Assembly: GCA_020632575.1 (NCBI GenBank)
Contig: JACKFH010000033.1
Span: 1-45,546, forward strand
Source: Candidatus Omnitrophota bacterium
GTDB taxonomy: Bacteria > Hinthialibacterota > Hinthialibacteria > OLB16
Reading direction: 5' to 3'
DNA: 45,546 nucleotides
Under the pieces are notes generated by a model. It did no database searches, was not told the origin of the DNA, and was given only the letters and a program-made list of their open reading frames with translations. Shown in pieces: positions 22,107 through 30,532 of this stretch (positions are counted from its first letter, which is position 1; every line of letters starts with the position of its first letter). A program made the translations under genes and the position numbers.

Positions 22107-24614
22107 ATGTCCAAGTTTTTCTCAAATCTTCCAATCCTCATTCTCTTCTTCGTTTCAATCTCAGGAAGTTGTCGACCCGAAGCCTTCGAGGTGGGCCCCC
22201 AAACTGTCAACGAGTTTCCGGGTGGTAAAGAGGCCGATCCAATCATTGGCGACTTTTTGATGCGTAACGATTTGATTGAAGCGGTGATCTCATGCGATGC
22301 ACCGATGAGAAAAGCCAACATGGGGACTTTTTGGGGAGCGCCATCTCCGGGATGTCTCTATGACCTCACCCTTCGGGGGGAGAACAATGACCAGTTGACC
22401 GTTTTCGCTCCCTCCGACCAGGAGGGCGAGGTGACGTATGTCCGCCTGGTCAAGGATGGAAGCGACGGCGAGGCCGCGATCGAAACATTTGTGAGTGGGC
22501 CGAGCAATGGTGGGGTCGAAAAAAGCCATTTGTATCGGCTTCGAGATGGGATGAAGGGGCTCCTCATCACCACAACCTTCAAAAACCTGACCTCGGCGAC
22601 CAAAGAAGTGGTGACCAAGGATAGCATCCCCCGACTTCGAGCCTTGCATTCTGTGGGAAAAGTTCAGGTAGCGGATTCCAACGATCCCGCCTCGAGAGTC
22701 GGATACGCATGCGGTTGGGTTGAGGAAGAGGGATCGACTATTCCCACAGAGACTGTGGTGCTCAACCCTGGGGAGAGGATTCAAGTCACTCGATTTTTCG
22801 CCATTGGGATCTCTCCGGCAGAGGCCTATGGCGAGGTGGCGAAGCGTCAGGGAAAAACCGGCATCCTTTTCACGGAGATCAACGATGACAAAGGTGAAAA
22901 CGTGCTCACCACGGAGGTCGAAATCGAGGGAGAACAGGGATCGTTAACCGCTTACACCAACGAGGTCGGGGAGTTTCGAGTGAACCTTCTTCCGGGCGAC
23001 TACCGACTCACTCTCCATGATCATGGGAGAAAGAGAATGATCAAGGAAGTGACCATTCATGAGGGGAAGGACACAGTTATTGTCGCCGATATGGGGCCGG
23101 TCTCCATGGTGAAGTTCGATATCACAGGGGACGATGGCAAGAGTCTCCCTTGTAAAGCGCAGTTCATCGGAATCGAAGGGACGGAGTCCCCAAACCTGGG
23201 ACCGAAAGATCGGGCGAGGGGATGTCTCGACCAGTATCACTCGCACATCGGAGAATTTTCTGTGCCGCTGAACCCCGGAAAATATCGGATCGTAGTCACT
23301 CATGGTATTGAATTCAGTCACCTCGCCAAAGACATCGAATTGGCTACTGGCGAGACGGAGATCATTGCCGGGACGCTTTCGCGAATCGTCGACACCACCG
23401 GGATGATCAGCGCCGATTTCCACAACCACTCCACCCCGAGCGGCGACAATGTTTGCGGGACCGATGACCGGATCATGAACATCGCCGCCGAACAGGTTGA
23501 ATTCACCCCCACCACGGAGCACAACCGTTTTTACGATTGGGAGCCGCACATCGCTCGGTTGGGTCTTGCCGAGGAGATCAAGACAATCTCCGGAGTTGAG
23601 CTCACCGGACGGGGAGCGCACCTCAATTCGTTCCCGTTTGAGCCAGTCCCGTTCACCCAGGATGGAGGGTGCCCGATCTGGGATAAGGATCCCCGCATTT
23701 CCGCCATCACGCTCCGAAACTGGCAGGGACACAACCCCGACCGATGGGTTCAAATCAACCACCCGGACATGACCGAGGATTTTCTGGATTGGAACATGGA
23801 CGGGGTGTTGGATTGGGGCTATCAAGGGTTGGCCAGCTTAATCGATGGGTGTGAGGTTTGGTGGGAGGACATTCTATCGCCCGGGCCCGTCCGGATCGAG
23901 AAACTGGTGGGCGACAAGGAGGTTGTCCGATACAAACGTCAATTCATCTGGCTTCAGCTTCTGAACTACGGCCACCGTTACACCGCCATCGCGGTCTCCG
24001 ATGCTCATGCGGTCCACGGGAACGGGGTTGGCGGGTGGCGGACGTATATCCCCAGTTCGACCGACAAACCCTCCGAAATCGATTGGAAGGAAATCCTTCG
24101 GAACGCCAAAGCGGGACAGGTCACCATCAGTAATGGCCCCTACCTGGAAGTGTCCACGGAGGATGGAACCCTCCCCGGTGGAACGGTCCGAGCAGTCGGT
24201 TCGATTTCTCTTCATGTCAAAGTGCAGTGCACAGATTGGATCGACATCGACCGGATTCAGATCCTGGTTAACAGCCGTCAGGTCGAGGGTCTCAACTTCA
24301 CCCGCGAATCTCATCCCGAGTGGTTCGGGAATGGAGTGGTCAAATTCGACCGGAATATCGAGGTCCCTCTTGGTTCGGACAGTCACCTAATCGTGGTTGC
24401 GTGGGGTGAAAACCACGATCTCTCTGTGGGCTACGGCAGTAGTTGGCAATCGCGAATGCACCCCTGCGCCTACACCAACCCGATCTATGTGGACTACGAC
24501 GGTGGCGGGTTTGAACCGAATGGCGACAGTTTGGGGTATCCCTTACCCACCGGGAGGATGACGGTCGACCAGGCCAAGGCCATTATTGGGAAGCATCAGG
24601 AGGGAGAACTTTAA
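22107..24614 (+). CDS. Lipoprotein with carboxypeptidase-regulatory-like and PHP (CehA/McbA-like) domains
   Basis: The 835-residue lipoprotein starts at ATG 22107 (GAGG 8 bases upstream); its signal ends in the lipobox ISGSC, Cys22. The N-terminal ~270 residues are beta-rich and unrecognised. Next come one or two carboxypeptidase regulatory-like beta-sandwiches (about 270-425; NEVGEFRVNLLPGDYRLTL). From 436 a PHP metallophosphoesterase domain follows: DFHNHSTPSGDN (His439, His441), TTEHN (Glu471, His472), ISGVELTGRGAHLN and SDAHAVHGN (Asp632, His634), a set that can hold two or three metals, as in CehA/McbA proteins. It probably hydrolyses an ester or phosphoester outside the cytoplasm. The substrate is unknown; known CehA is a carbaryl hydrolase, but that specificity should not be assumed. 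Confidence 0.82.
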   Translation: MSKFFSNLPILILFFVSISGSCRPEAFEVGPQTVNEFPGGKEADPIIGDFLMRNDLIEAVISCDAPMRKANMGTFWGAPSPGCLYDLTLRGENNDQLTVFAPSDQEGEVTYVRLVKDGSDGEAAIETFVSGPSNGGVEKSHLYRLRDGMKGLLITTTFKNLTSATKEVVTKDSIPRLRALHSVGKVQVADSNDPASRVGYACGWVEEEGSTIPTETVVLNPGERIQVTRFFAIGISPAEAYGEVAKRQGKTGILFTEINDDKGENVLTTEVEIEGEQGSLTAYTNEVGEFRVNLLPGDYRLTLHDHGRKRMIKEVTIHEGKDTVIVADMGPVSMVKFDITGDDGKSLPCKAQFIGIEGTESPNLGPKDRARGCLDQYHSHIGEFSVPLNPGKYRIVVTHGIEFSHLAKDIELATGETEIIAGTLSRIVDTTGMISADFHNHSTPSGDNVCGTDDRIMNIAAEQVEFTPTTEHNRFYDWEPHIARLGLAEEIKTISGVELTGRGAHLNSFPFEPVPFTQDGGCPIWDKDPRISAITLRNWQGHNPDRWVQINHPDMTEDFLDWNMDGVLDWGYQGLASLIDGCEVWWEDILSPGPVRIEKLVGDKEVVRYKRQFIWLQLLNYGHRYTAIAVSDAHAVHGNGVGGWRTYIPSSTDKPSEIDWKEILRNAKAGQVTISNGPYLEVSTEDGTLPGGTVRAVGSISLHVKVQCTDWIDIDRIQILVNSRQVEGLNFTRESHPEWFGNGVVKFDRNIEVPLGSDSHLIVVAWGENHDLSVGYGSSWQSRMHPCAYTNPIYVDYDGGGFEPNGDSLGYPLPTGRMTVDQAKAIIGKHQEGEL

Positions 24615-24627
24615 TCTGAATTGTTGG

Positions 24628-25641
24628 TCACTGCTTTGATGGCCAGTCGAACTCGGCGATCACCGCATTGTGATCGGACAACGCGACCACTTTGGGATCT
24701 TGGTAAAGATTCACCTCGATTGAGATCGGTTTGAGACCGATCGCTGGGGGAATGGGGTTACTGAGGAAGATGTAATCGATTCGCTTTCCCTTCTCCGTCG
24801 AATCCTGTTCGGTGGTTCCCCCGAACGAGGTTCCCATCAACTCACGCCAAACATCCTGAAAACCTCCACCAGGTCGGGCCTGGTTTAGAGTCGACATCAA
24901 TCGGGAGTATTGGGATTCGGGATCGTTCCAATACTTGGGCATGCCATAGGTGTTGAAATCTCCAACCAAGAGGGTCGGCTTGTTTGGATCGCTTTTGGCT
25001 CGGATGAAATCCGCGGCCTCTTTGTATTGGAGCGGTCGGAGATCATCTTCGCGCGCCTCGAGATGAGTCGCGAAAACATCGATGAAGTCATCGGGAGATG
25101 CGCCGTCCCTTGCGATCCGAGCATGGATCACCCCCTTGGCGGCGAAGCCATCGGCTCGAAGACCGTATTTCTCAATGGCGCTGTAGTGCTTATACACCAT
25201 GGAGTCGGTGGCGAGGATCGGGAGACGTGTGGCAATGAGGCAGCCGCCACTGGTGTACCGGTCCTCCGGCTTGGGGCTGATAACCAAGTTTGTTTGGCCA
25301 TTCCAGAGTTTATCGAGTCTCTTGAGAAGCGCCGTGCGGTGCTCCTCATGAAAAACTTCCTGGAGGGCCACAATGTCGAATCGACTAACCTTTTCCGCAA
25401 TCCTCTCGGCACGGTAGAAGGGGTTGGGTCTTTCGTTCTTTGCGCTGGCGATGCCTGGTAGGAATTGAACGTTATAGGTCACCACGCGAAGGGTGGTCGA
25501 GGCGCTTCCCGGGAAATCGGCTCCGGCCAAAACAATTGGAAACGGAACTGCCACCGAGAGGATAAACAAGGAGAGCAGACCATCGACCAAACGAGCCAGA
25601 AGGAATCGAATGTTTCTATTTCGAAGAATGCATGGAACCAT
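24628..25641 (-). CDS. Endonuclease/exonuclease/phosphatase (EEP) family hydrolase, sphingomyelinase-like
   Basis: The 337-residue protein has an N-terminal hydrophobic segment (about 14-38), so it is exported or anchored. The EEP fold is complete: VVTYNVQFL (first Asn), IVALQEVF (metal Glu), FATHLEA (catalytic His), LVGDFNTYG (Asp and Asn), KRIDYIFLS and a final LSDHNAVIAEF (Asp-His pair). The HLEAR segment and the extracytoplasmic location favour phospholipase C, neutral sphingomyelinase or another phosphodiesterase over a DNA-repair nuclease. GAGGTGAGGG lies just upstream of ATG 25641. It converges with the PHP lipoprotein gene, 13 bases between the stops. Confidence 0.85.
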   Translation of the reverse strand: MVPCILRNRNIRFLLARLVDGLLSLFILSVAVPFPIVLAGADFPGSASTTLRVVTYNVQFLPGIASAKNERPNPFYRAERIAEKVSRFDIVALQEVFHEEHRTALLKRLDKLWNGQTNLVISPKPEDRYTSGGCLIATRLPILATDSMVYKHYSAIEKYGLRADGFAAKGVIHARIARDGASPDDFIDVFATHLEAREDDLRPLQYKEAADFIRAKSDPNKPTLLVGDFNTYGMPKYWNDPESQYSRLMSTLNQARPGGGFQDVWRELMGTSFGGTTEQDSTEKGKRIDYIFLSNPIPPAIGLKPISIEVNLYQDPKVVALSDHNAVIAEFDWPSKQ

Positions 25642-25705
25642 GAACCCTCACCTCGTGCTCCCGAGAAGTGATCCTAGCGGAAACCGAGCGGATTGATACG
25701 GATGC

Positions 25706-28700
25706 TTAGGGGGCCATTCCCGGATCCCATTTGTCTTGAAACAGAATCAGGTCGAGTTGATCCAATGATTGCGAGCAATCGAGGTCCGCGGAACCATGAC
25801 CACTCGATGCGGACTGACCGCTCAGTTGGTGGAGAAATTCGACCAGGTCCCTCGAATCGATCTCCCCATCGTTGTTCAGATCGGCGCTATTCGAACAGGG
25901 CGTTTCCGTTGGGGTTTGCGAAATCGATCCAGTTGGCGTCAGAGTTGGCGTTTCTGTCGGTGTGAGAGTGAAGGTGGCGGTTCCGGTCGCGGACTCGACG
26001 GTCACAAGCAGGCACCACTGATTCAGGACGCCCGTGTTCCCTTGGTTTCCATCTGTGATTTCGAGGGTCCAGGTTCCCGCCAATTCGCGGTTGTCAAACC
26101 CGCTCAATGGAAAGGTTATATCCGGCGGTAAAATCGGCATGTTCGGATCAATCGCCGGACAAGGGGCCACAACACCTTCGTCATCGATAACTGCCGATAT
26201 CCTTGTGGCGCTGCACAGGGCATCGGCATAGACCGGGGATTGGATGCCATGTTCCTCATGAATAAGGCCGACGCCAAGCTCTCCGACCGAATCGTGAGTA
26301 ATGTCCACAAACACATTAACATCCTTGATTGTGCCCATGTCGGTCACCACAATCGAATCCCTGGTGCGAGCCAGCCCAGCTCCCGTAGCGTCTTTGATAG
26401 ATATCGGTCCCGCCATTGGCCCGGAGTAAGGGGAATTGCAATTGAATCCGACATCCGTGGTTGGAGTCGGCGTCTCGGTTGGGGTGAACGTGGGTGTGTC
26501 TGTCGGTCCTTGCAAGGTGGGAATCAGGCACCACGAGTTGAGCACGCCTGTAGCCCCTTGGCTGCCATCGACCACTTGCAGGGTCCATGTTCCCGCCAGA
26601 CTGCGATTCTCGAGGTCATCCAAGGAAGTGGTTCCCGTATTCGGTTGGATGGGCGTGAAGGGATCGATTGCGGGACAGGGGGCGGCGCCACCCTCATCGC
26701 TGAAGACCGCGGAGAGACGGGTCGCGCTACACGCAATACCCGAGTAAAGCGGGATCACGAGCGCATCCTCTTGTCGCACGAGAGAGACGCCGAGATCGGC
26801 GATGGCGTCGTGCGTGATGTCGACGAAGACATCCATGTCCGAAAGGGTTCCCGGATCGGCGATGACGATGGTGTCCTGGAGGGTCCCCACTCCAAGCGGA
26901 GTCGCATCCGGGATGGTCGCGGGGCCCGCCATTGGCCCGGAGTAAGATGAGGTGCAGTTGAACCCCACATCGGTTGTTGGTGTGGGAGTTTCGGTGGGAG
27001 TCGACGTTGGCGTGTCGGTCACGGTCTGAAGGGTGGGCAACAAACACCATTGGTTCAAAGTTCCTGTGGTCCCTGGATTCGCATCATTAACCCGAAGGAT
27101 CCATGTGCCCGCAAGTGGGCGACCTTCAAACGCATCCAACCCCGCACCCGAGGCGTTGGGCATAATTGGGGTCATCGGATCGACCGGGGGACAGGGGGCC
27201 GCTGCGCCCTCATCATCGAACACCGCCATTACTCGAGTTTCATTGCAGGTGAGCCCCGTGTAGAGAGGAACGGATAGCCCGGACTCCACATTTTGGATTG
27301 TGAATCCGATATCCGCGATGTCGTCATGTGAGATGTCCACGAAGACATTGAGATCGGCAAGAGTTCCGGGGTCGGTGATGATGATCGTGTCTTCCGTGAA
27401 GGCGAGTCCCTGTCCGGTTGAGTCCTTGATAGAAATCGCACCGCTCATGGGTCCTGTGTAAGGAGAGTTGCAGGTGAATGGCGGGGGAACGTACTTCGAA
27501 GAAGCCTCCATTTCGAGACTCCAGTTTCGGAGCGTTCCTGTATCTCCCCCATCCCCGTCGATGACGTTAAGCGCCCAATCCCCTTTTATGTCCTCGTCTA
27601 AGAATGGGGCAAAGGAATCCACCGGCGGTGCGTGTCCACCGAACGCTAGGGGGCAGAACCCGAAAACCGATTCCTCATCGAAACTCACTGTGAGCGTGGC
27701 GCCCGGACAGTTGGCGTTGTAAAGAGTCACCGTTCTTCCTGAATCGATGTGCGTGAGTTCGAGACGGAGATCTTCGAGATCGCTGTGCTCGATGTTGACT
27801 CGGACATTCAGGTTCTCCACGACAGCCGAATCGGGAACGGTAATGATGTCCGTGACACCCGAAATGTCATTGTCGGGAATCGAGAGATTTAAGAGGGACG
27901 GAGATCTGAACCACTCTTGGTTGGAGGGGTTGAGTTCACCGAGGAAGAGGCGATAGGCCCCTGTTCCGGACCGCGAGGAGACGCGGATCTTTCGGGTTTT
28001 CTCTTGGACATCGCCCACGGAAAAAACCAGAAAATCGTTGGCGCCGGTTTCGCCATCGTCGTTCAAACGGGGGAGGTAATTAACATTTCCGGATTCATCG
28101 AGCACCTCGACCACGAAATCGGCGCCACCCCCCGAATCGTTTCGCAGAGCAACAGCGAATTCCGCTTCGTGCGGAAGCGGGGTGACGAATTCGAACCAAT
28201 CCACATCAGTGGCGTCGGATATCACTCCAGACATGTTCTGTCCCGATGAAACTCCGTCGGAAGATCCAGAAGTGTCGTTCGGTTCGACCTCAACCCGGTC
28301 ACGCCCGCCGCCCTGGAGGTGGATCATTGTGTAAAGTCGATAGGGTCCCAGGTCATCGGCGCCGAACGGTCGAACCCGAAATGTCGGAGAGGCGTCCATT
28401 GGAACCGCGGCTCCAATGATGCCGGACTGCCGGATCTGACTGCTGATATCGTCATTGGAGGCGATTGAAGCGCCCGTGGCGCCATTGAGCATTTCGAGAA
28501 CTGTGTCGAAGCCCGTCCCTTCTTGGCCTCCCGGTCGATCCTCAATCCACGCGGTCACCCATTTGTCGGCGATGGCTAGATGAGTCAAATGGAACCAGTC
28601 CTCATCAGTGGGCGAATCGATGGAAGCGTACGTAAAAATCTCGTGAACCGTGTCGATGTCGAGCTTTTGAACATCGGCGAGGGAATCATTCGGCTCCCAA

Positions 28701-28783
28701 ATATCCACCCCCCATGTCGGAGGGGCGGTTTGAATGACTGTAAGGAAACAAAAGAATGGAAGGGATAGAATCCTGATTGACAT
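25706..28783 (-). CDS. Secreted multi-P-domain protein with Thr-Pro linkers and dockerin-like C-terminus
   Basis: The 1025-residue protein starts at ATG 28783 (GGAGGAG 9 bases upstream) with a signal peptide (MSIRILSLPFFCFLTVIQTA). Two N-terminal beta-sandwiches of the pre-peptidase type follow (WEPNDSLADVQ...; EVEPNDTSGSSD..., each with DEDWF or DVDWF). Then come four proprotein-convertase-type P-domains, one classic (IPDNDISGVTDIITV...LRNWSLEM) and three near-identical repeats (VFVDITHD...LAGTW...LNQWC). They are separated by Thr-Pro hinges (TPTETPTPTTD). The end is dockerin-like (ADLNNDGEIDSRDLVEFL...ADLDCSQSLDQLDLILF), two Ca-binding loops. There is no protease domain. It probably binds or assembles at the cell surface; partners are unknown. 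Confidence 0.88.
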   Translation of the reverse strand: MSIRILSLPFFCFLTVIQTAPPTWGVDIWEPNDSLADVQKLDIDTVHEIFTYASIDSPTDEDWFHLTHLAIADKWVTAWIEDRPGGQEGTGFDTVLEMLNGATGASIASNDDISSQIRQSGIIGAAVPMDASPTFRVRPFGADDLGPYRLYTMIHLQGGGRDRVEVEPNDTSGSSDGVSSGQNMSGVISDATDVDWFEFVTPLPHEAEFAVALRNDSGGGADFVVEVLDESGNVNYLPRLNDDGETGANDFLVFSVGDVQEKTRKIRVSSRSGTGAYRLFLGELNPSNQEWFRSPSLLNLSIPDNDISGVTDIITVPDSAVVENLNVRVNIEHSDLEDLRLELTHIDSGRTVTLYNANCPGATLTVSFDEESVFGFCPLAFGGHAPPVDSFAPFLDEDIKGDWALNVIDGDGGDTGTLRNWSLEMEASSKYVPPPFTCNSPYTGPMSGAISIKDSTGQGLAFTEDTIIITDPGTLADLNVFVDISHDDIADIGFTIQNVESGLSVPLYTGLTCNETRVMAVFDDEGAAAPCPPVDPMTPIMPNASGAGLDAFEGRPLAGTWILRVNDANPGTTGTLNQWCLLPTLQTVTDTPTSTPTETPTPTTDVGFNCTSSYSGPMAGPATIPDATPLGVGTLQDTIVIADPGTLSDMDVFVDITHDAIADLGVSLVRQEDALVIPLYSGIACSATRLSAVFSDEGGAAPCPAIDPFTPIQPNTGTTSLDDLENRSLAGTWTLQVVDGSQGATGVLNSWCLIPTLQGPTDTPTFTPTETPTPTTDVGFNCNSPYSGPMAGPISIKDATGAGLARTRDSIVVTDMGTIKDVNVFVDITHDSVGELGVGLIHEEHGIQSPVYADALCSATRISAVIDDEGVVAPCPAIDPNMPILPPDITFPLSGFDNRELAGTWTLEITDGNQGNTGVLNQWCLLVTVESATGTATFTLTPTETPTLTPTGSISQTPTETPCSNSADLNNDGEIDSRDLVEFLHQLSGQSASSGHGSADLDCSQSLDQLDLILFQDKWDPGMAP
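25980..27475 (-). repeat. Three tandem ~515-bp coding repeats (P-domain modules)
   Basis: Within the P-domain protein gene the same module recurs with a period of about 515 bp; for example CCCGCCATTGGCCCGGAGTA appears near 26412 and again near 26927, with a diverged third copy near 27440. The copies share several long nearly identical stretches, implying recent duplication or ongoing homogenisation by recombination. Boundaries are approximate. Confidence 0.75.
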
Positions 28784-28929
28784 CAGCGGCGTCTCCTCCA
28801 AGGGGAAAATCAACTATTTCAGGCTTATGGCCAGCAGACGAGGGGAACGTTTTAAACGATTTTGCAGAGTAAGTCGATGGCTAATCAGGCAATTGCCCAG
28901 TTTTGATGCGCAAGACTCGGGAGGAGTTT

Positions 28930-29244
28930 CTAACGGTTGTCGCCTTCACCCTGGATCTTTCCGCGGTCGGCGCGGGACTGGAGTTTATCGATATTGGATT
29001 CAGCAACCTCTGAGAGGGGAAGGTCATAGGCCTTGGCGAGGTTGGCGACATACCAGAGGACGTCGCCGAGTTCGCTTTTCATGTCCTCGCGACTGATCTC
29101 GCGCCCATCCCGAAAGACCTTTTTGACTTTATTGGCGATTTCGCCCGCCTCGCCCGACAAGCCCAAGGTAAGATAAGCAAGTTCGACCTCATCCGGGTAC
29201 ATGGCAAAGGATTTTGCGCGATTCTGGTATTCGTCGAAATTCAT
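28930..29244 (-). CDS. MazG-like nucleotide pyrophosphohydrolase
   Basis: The 104-residue protein matches the MazG/NTP-PPase helix bundle: LAYLTLGLSGEAGEIANKVKKVFRD supplies the Glu-rich Mg-binding helix (E-A-G-E), and EDMKSELGDVLWYVANLAKAY supplies the second (E-L-G-D). It ends in the family-typical RADRGKIQGEGDNR. It probably hydrolyses aberrant or canonical nucleoside triphosphates to monophosphate and pyrophosphate in the cytoplasm. The length is normal for single-domain members. It follows the ACP gene by 24 bases on the same strand. Confidence 0.9.
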   Translation of the reverse strand: MNFDEYQNRAKSFAMYPDEVELAYLTLGLSGEAGEIANKVKKVFRDGREISREDMKSELGDVLWYVANLAKAYDLPLSEVAESNIDKLQSRADRGKIQGEGDNR

Positions 29245-29268
29245 GAGTGGATCTCGTATGAGAAACGA

Positions 29269-29655
29269 TCAGACCCCGAGCCGCTGTTTGACATACCCCT
29301 CAATCATGGAGACAGTGAACAGGTCCTGCATGTCGAATGAATCCACTTTTTCCCGGATTCGGTCGAAATCCAGGTAAGGATAGTGGCTCTGGAGCGCCTC
29401 GAAACCGGCCGGTTTGAGCTTCCCGTTTTCCACATATTCTCGGTTGGTCAGGATTGACTGCGGGAAGAAATCGTCCTTCGGGATTTTGATTTGAAAGGCT
29501 TTTTCCAGCCGGAAGATAATGTCAAGGAAATCGATCGATTCGGCGCCGAGATCTTTGGTCAGTATCGCGTCATCGGTCACCTCCTCGTCATCCACGCCCA
29601 GCGCCTCGATGAGCGCCTCACGGACCTGGTCCTTGATTTCAGCATTGGTTGGCAT
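29269..29655 (-). CDS. Acyl carrier protein with large C-terminal insertion
   Basis: The 128-residue ACP starts at ATG 29655, with GAGGAG about 11 bases upstream; the open frame extends 17 codons further but lacks such a site. Residues 1-60 are an ordinary acidic carrier domain: IKDQVREALIEALGVDDEEV, then DLGAESIDFLDIIFRLE with Ser40 as the phosphopantetheine attachment point (the standard DSL is ESI here). Instead of ending near 80, the protein carries about 45 extra residues (IPKDDFFPQSILTNREYVENG...LDFDRIREKVD) before a last helix (DLFTVSMIEGYVKQRLGV). Housekeeping ACPs lack this. The fabG gene lies upstream, so the carrier probably serves a dedicated lipid or secondary acyl pathway. Confidence 0.9.
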   Translation of the reverse strand: MPTNAEIKDQVREALIEALGVDDEEVTDDAILTKDLGAESIDFLDIIFRLEKAFQIKIPKDDFFPQSILTNREYVENGKLKPAGFEALQSHYPYLDFDRIREKVDSFDMQDLFTVSMIEGYVKQRLGV

Positions 29656-29776
29656 TTGAAGCTTCACTCCTCGATTCGATTCTTTAAAAAGCCTAGAAAC
29701 CGCCATAATCTCTAACGGTTACCCACATCGCACGTTACGCGGTCCAAGAGGGATTAAAACGGTTTAAATCATATTC

Positions 29777-30526
29777 CTAAAAGGACTGGCGGAGCCCTCC
29801 ATCGATATACAATACTTCCCCGGTAACGTATCCACAACGGCACAAAAAGACAACCGCCTCGGCGATTTCCTCCCCCTTCGCTGCCCGGTTCAGCGGGGTT
29901 CGGGAGATGATTTGTTTCATCATTTCATCCCCCATCTCCGCCGCCATATCGGTTTCGACCAATCCGGGGGCAATGGCGTTGGCGGTAATTCCTTTGCGTC
30001 CGACCTCCAGCGCGACAGCCCGGGTCAGACCATTGATGCCGGCTTTCGACACGCAATAAGCTGAATTGCCGCGCCCTCCCCACGTCGAGAGGACCGAGGA
30101 AAGGTTGATAATCCGACCCCACCGCCCCCTCAACATCGTTGGAAGCAATTTTTGAATGAGGACTCGTGGGCTCTCCAAATTCACATTCTGTATCCGATTC
30201 CAGTCCTCCCCTTTGAAAGACCACAGAGGGGCCGCCTGGGAGAGACCGGCGTTGTTGACCAGAATTTGGATCGATAGGTCCCGATCCAGGATGGAATCGG
30301 CTAATTTCGCAGCCTCGGACGGCTCGCTCAAATCGGCTTGAAAGACCATCGTCTCCACCCCGGCCTTGGAGCAGGTCTTCTCAACCTCCTCGATCCCCGT
30401 GCGGTGCGACCGGTAATGAAGGGCCAGGTTGACCCCCTCTGCCGCGAGTCGATGCGCAATCGCCGCGCCGATGCCCCGCGAGGCCCCGGTGACCAGAGCC
30501 CACTTACCTATTAAGTTCGAGTCCAT
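29777..30526 (-). CDS. fabG: 3-oxoacyl-ACP reductase, SDR family
   Basis: The 249-residue short-chain dehydrogenase has the TGASRGIG cofactor motif (13-20), NNAG (91-94), the catalytic Ser144/Tyr157/Lys161 triad (LSSVLSTWGGRGNSAYCVSK) and the FabG-typical ending YVTGEVLYIDGGLR. It reduces 3-oxoacyl-ACP with NADPH. It is encoded 6 bases after the TPR-GreA stop and upstream of the unusual ACP, so the three are probably one transcript. A role in an alternative acyl pathway with that ACP is inferred; other SDR substrates cannot be excluded. Confidence 0.92.
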   Translation of the reverse strand: MDSNLIGKWALVTGASRGIGAAIAHRLAAEGVNLALHYRSHRTGIEEVEKTCSKAGVETMVFQADLSEPSEAAKLADSILDRDLSIQILVNNAGLSQAAPLWSFKGEDWNRIQNVNLESPRVLIQKLLPTMLRGRWGRIINLSSVLSTWGGRGNSAYCVSKAGINGLTRAVALEVGRKGITANAIAPGLVETDMAAEMGDEMMKQIISRTPLNRAAKGEEIAEAVVFLCRCGYVTGEVLYIDGGLRQSF

Positions 30527-30532
30527 CGAGTG

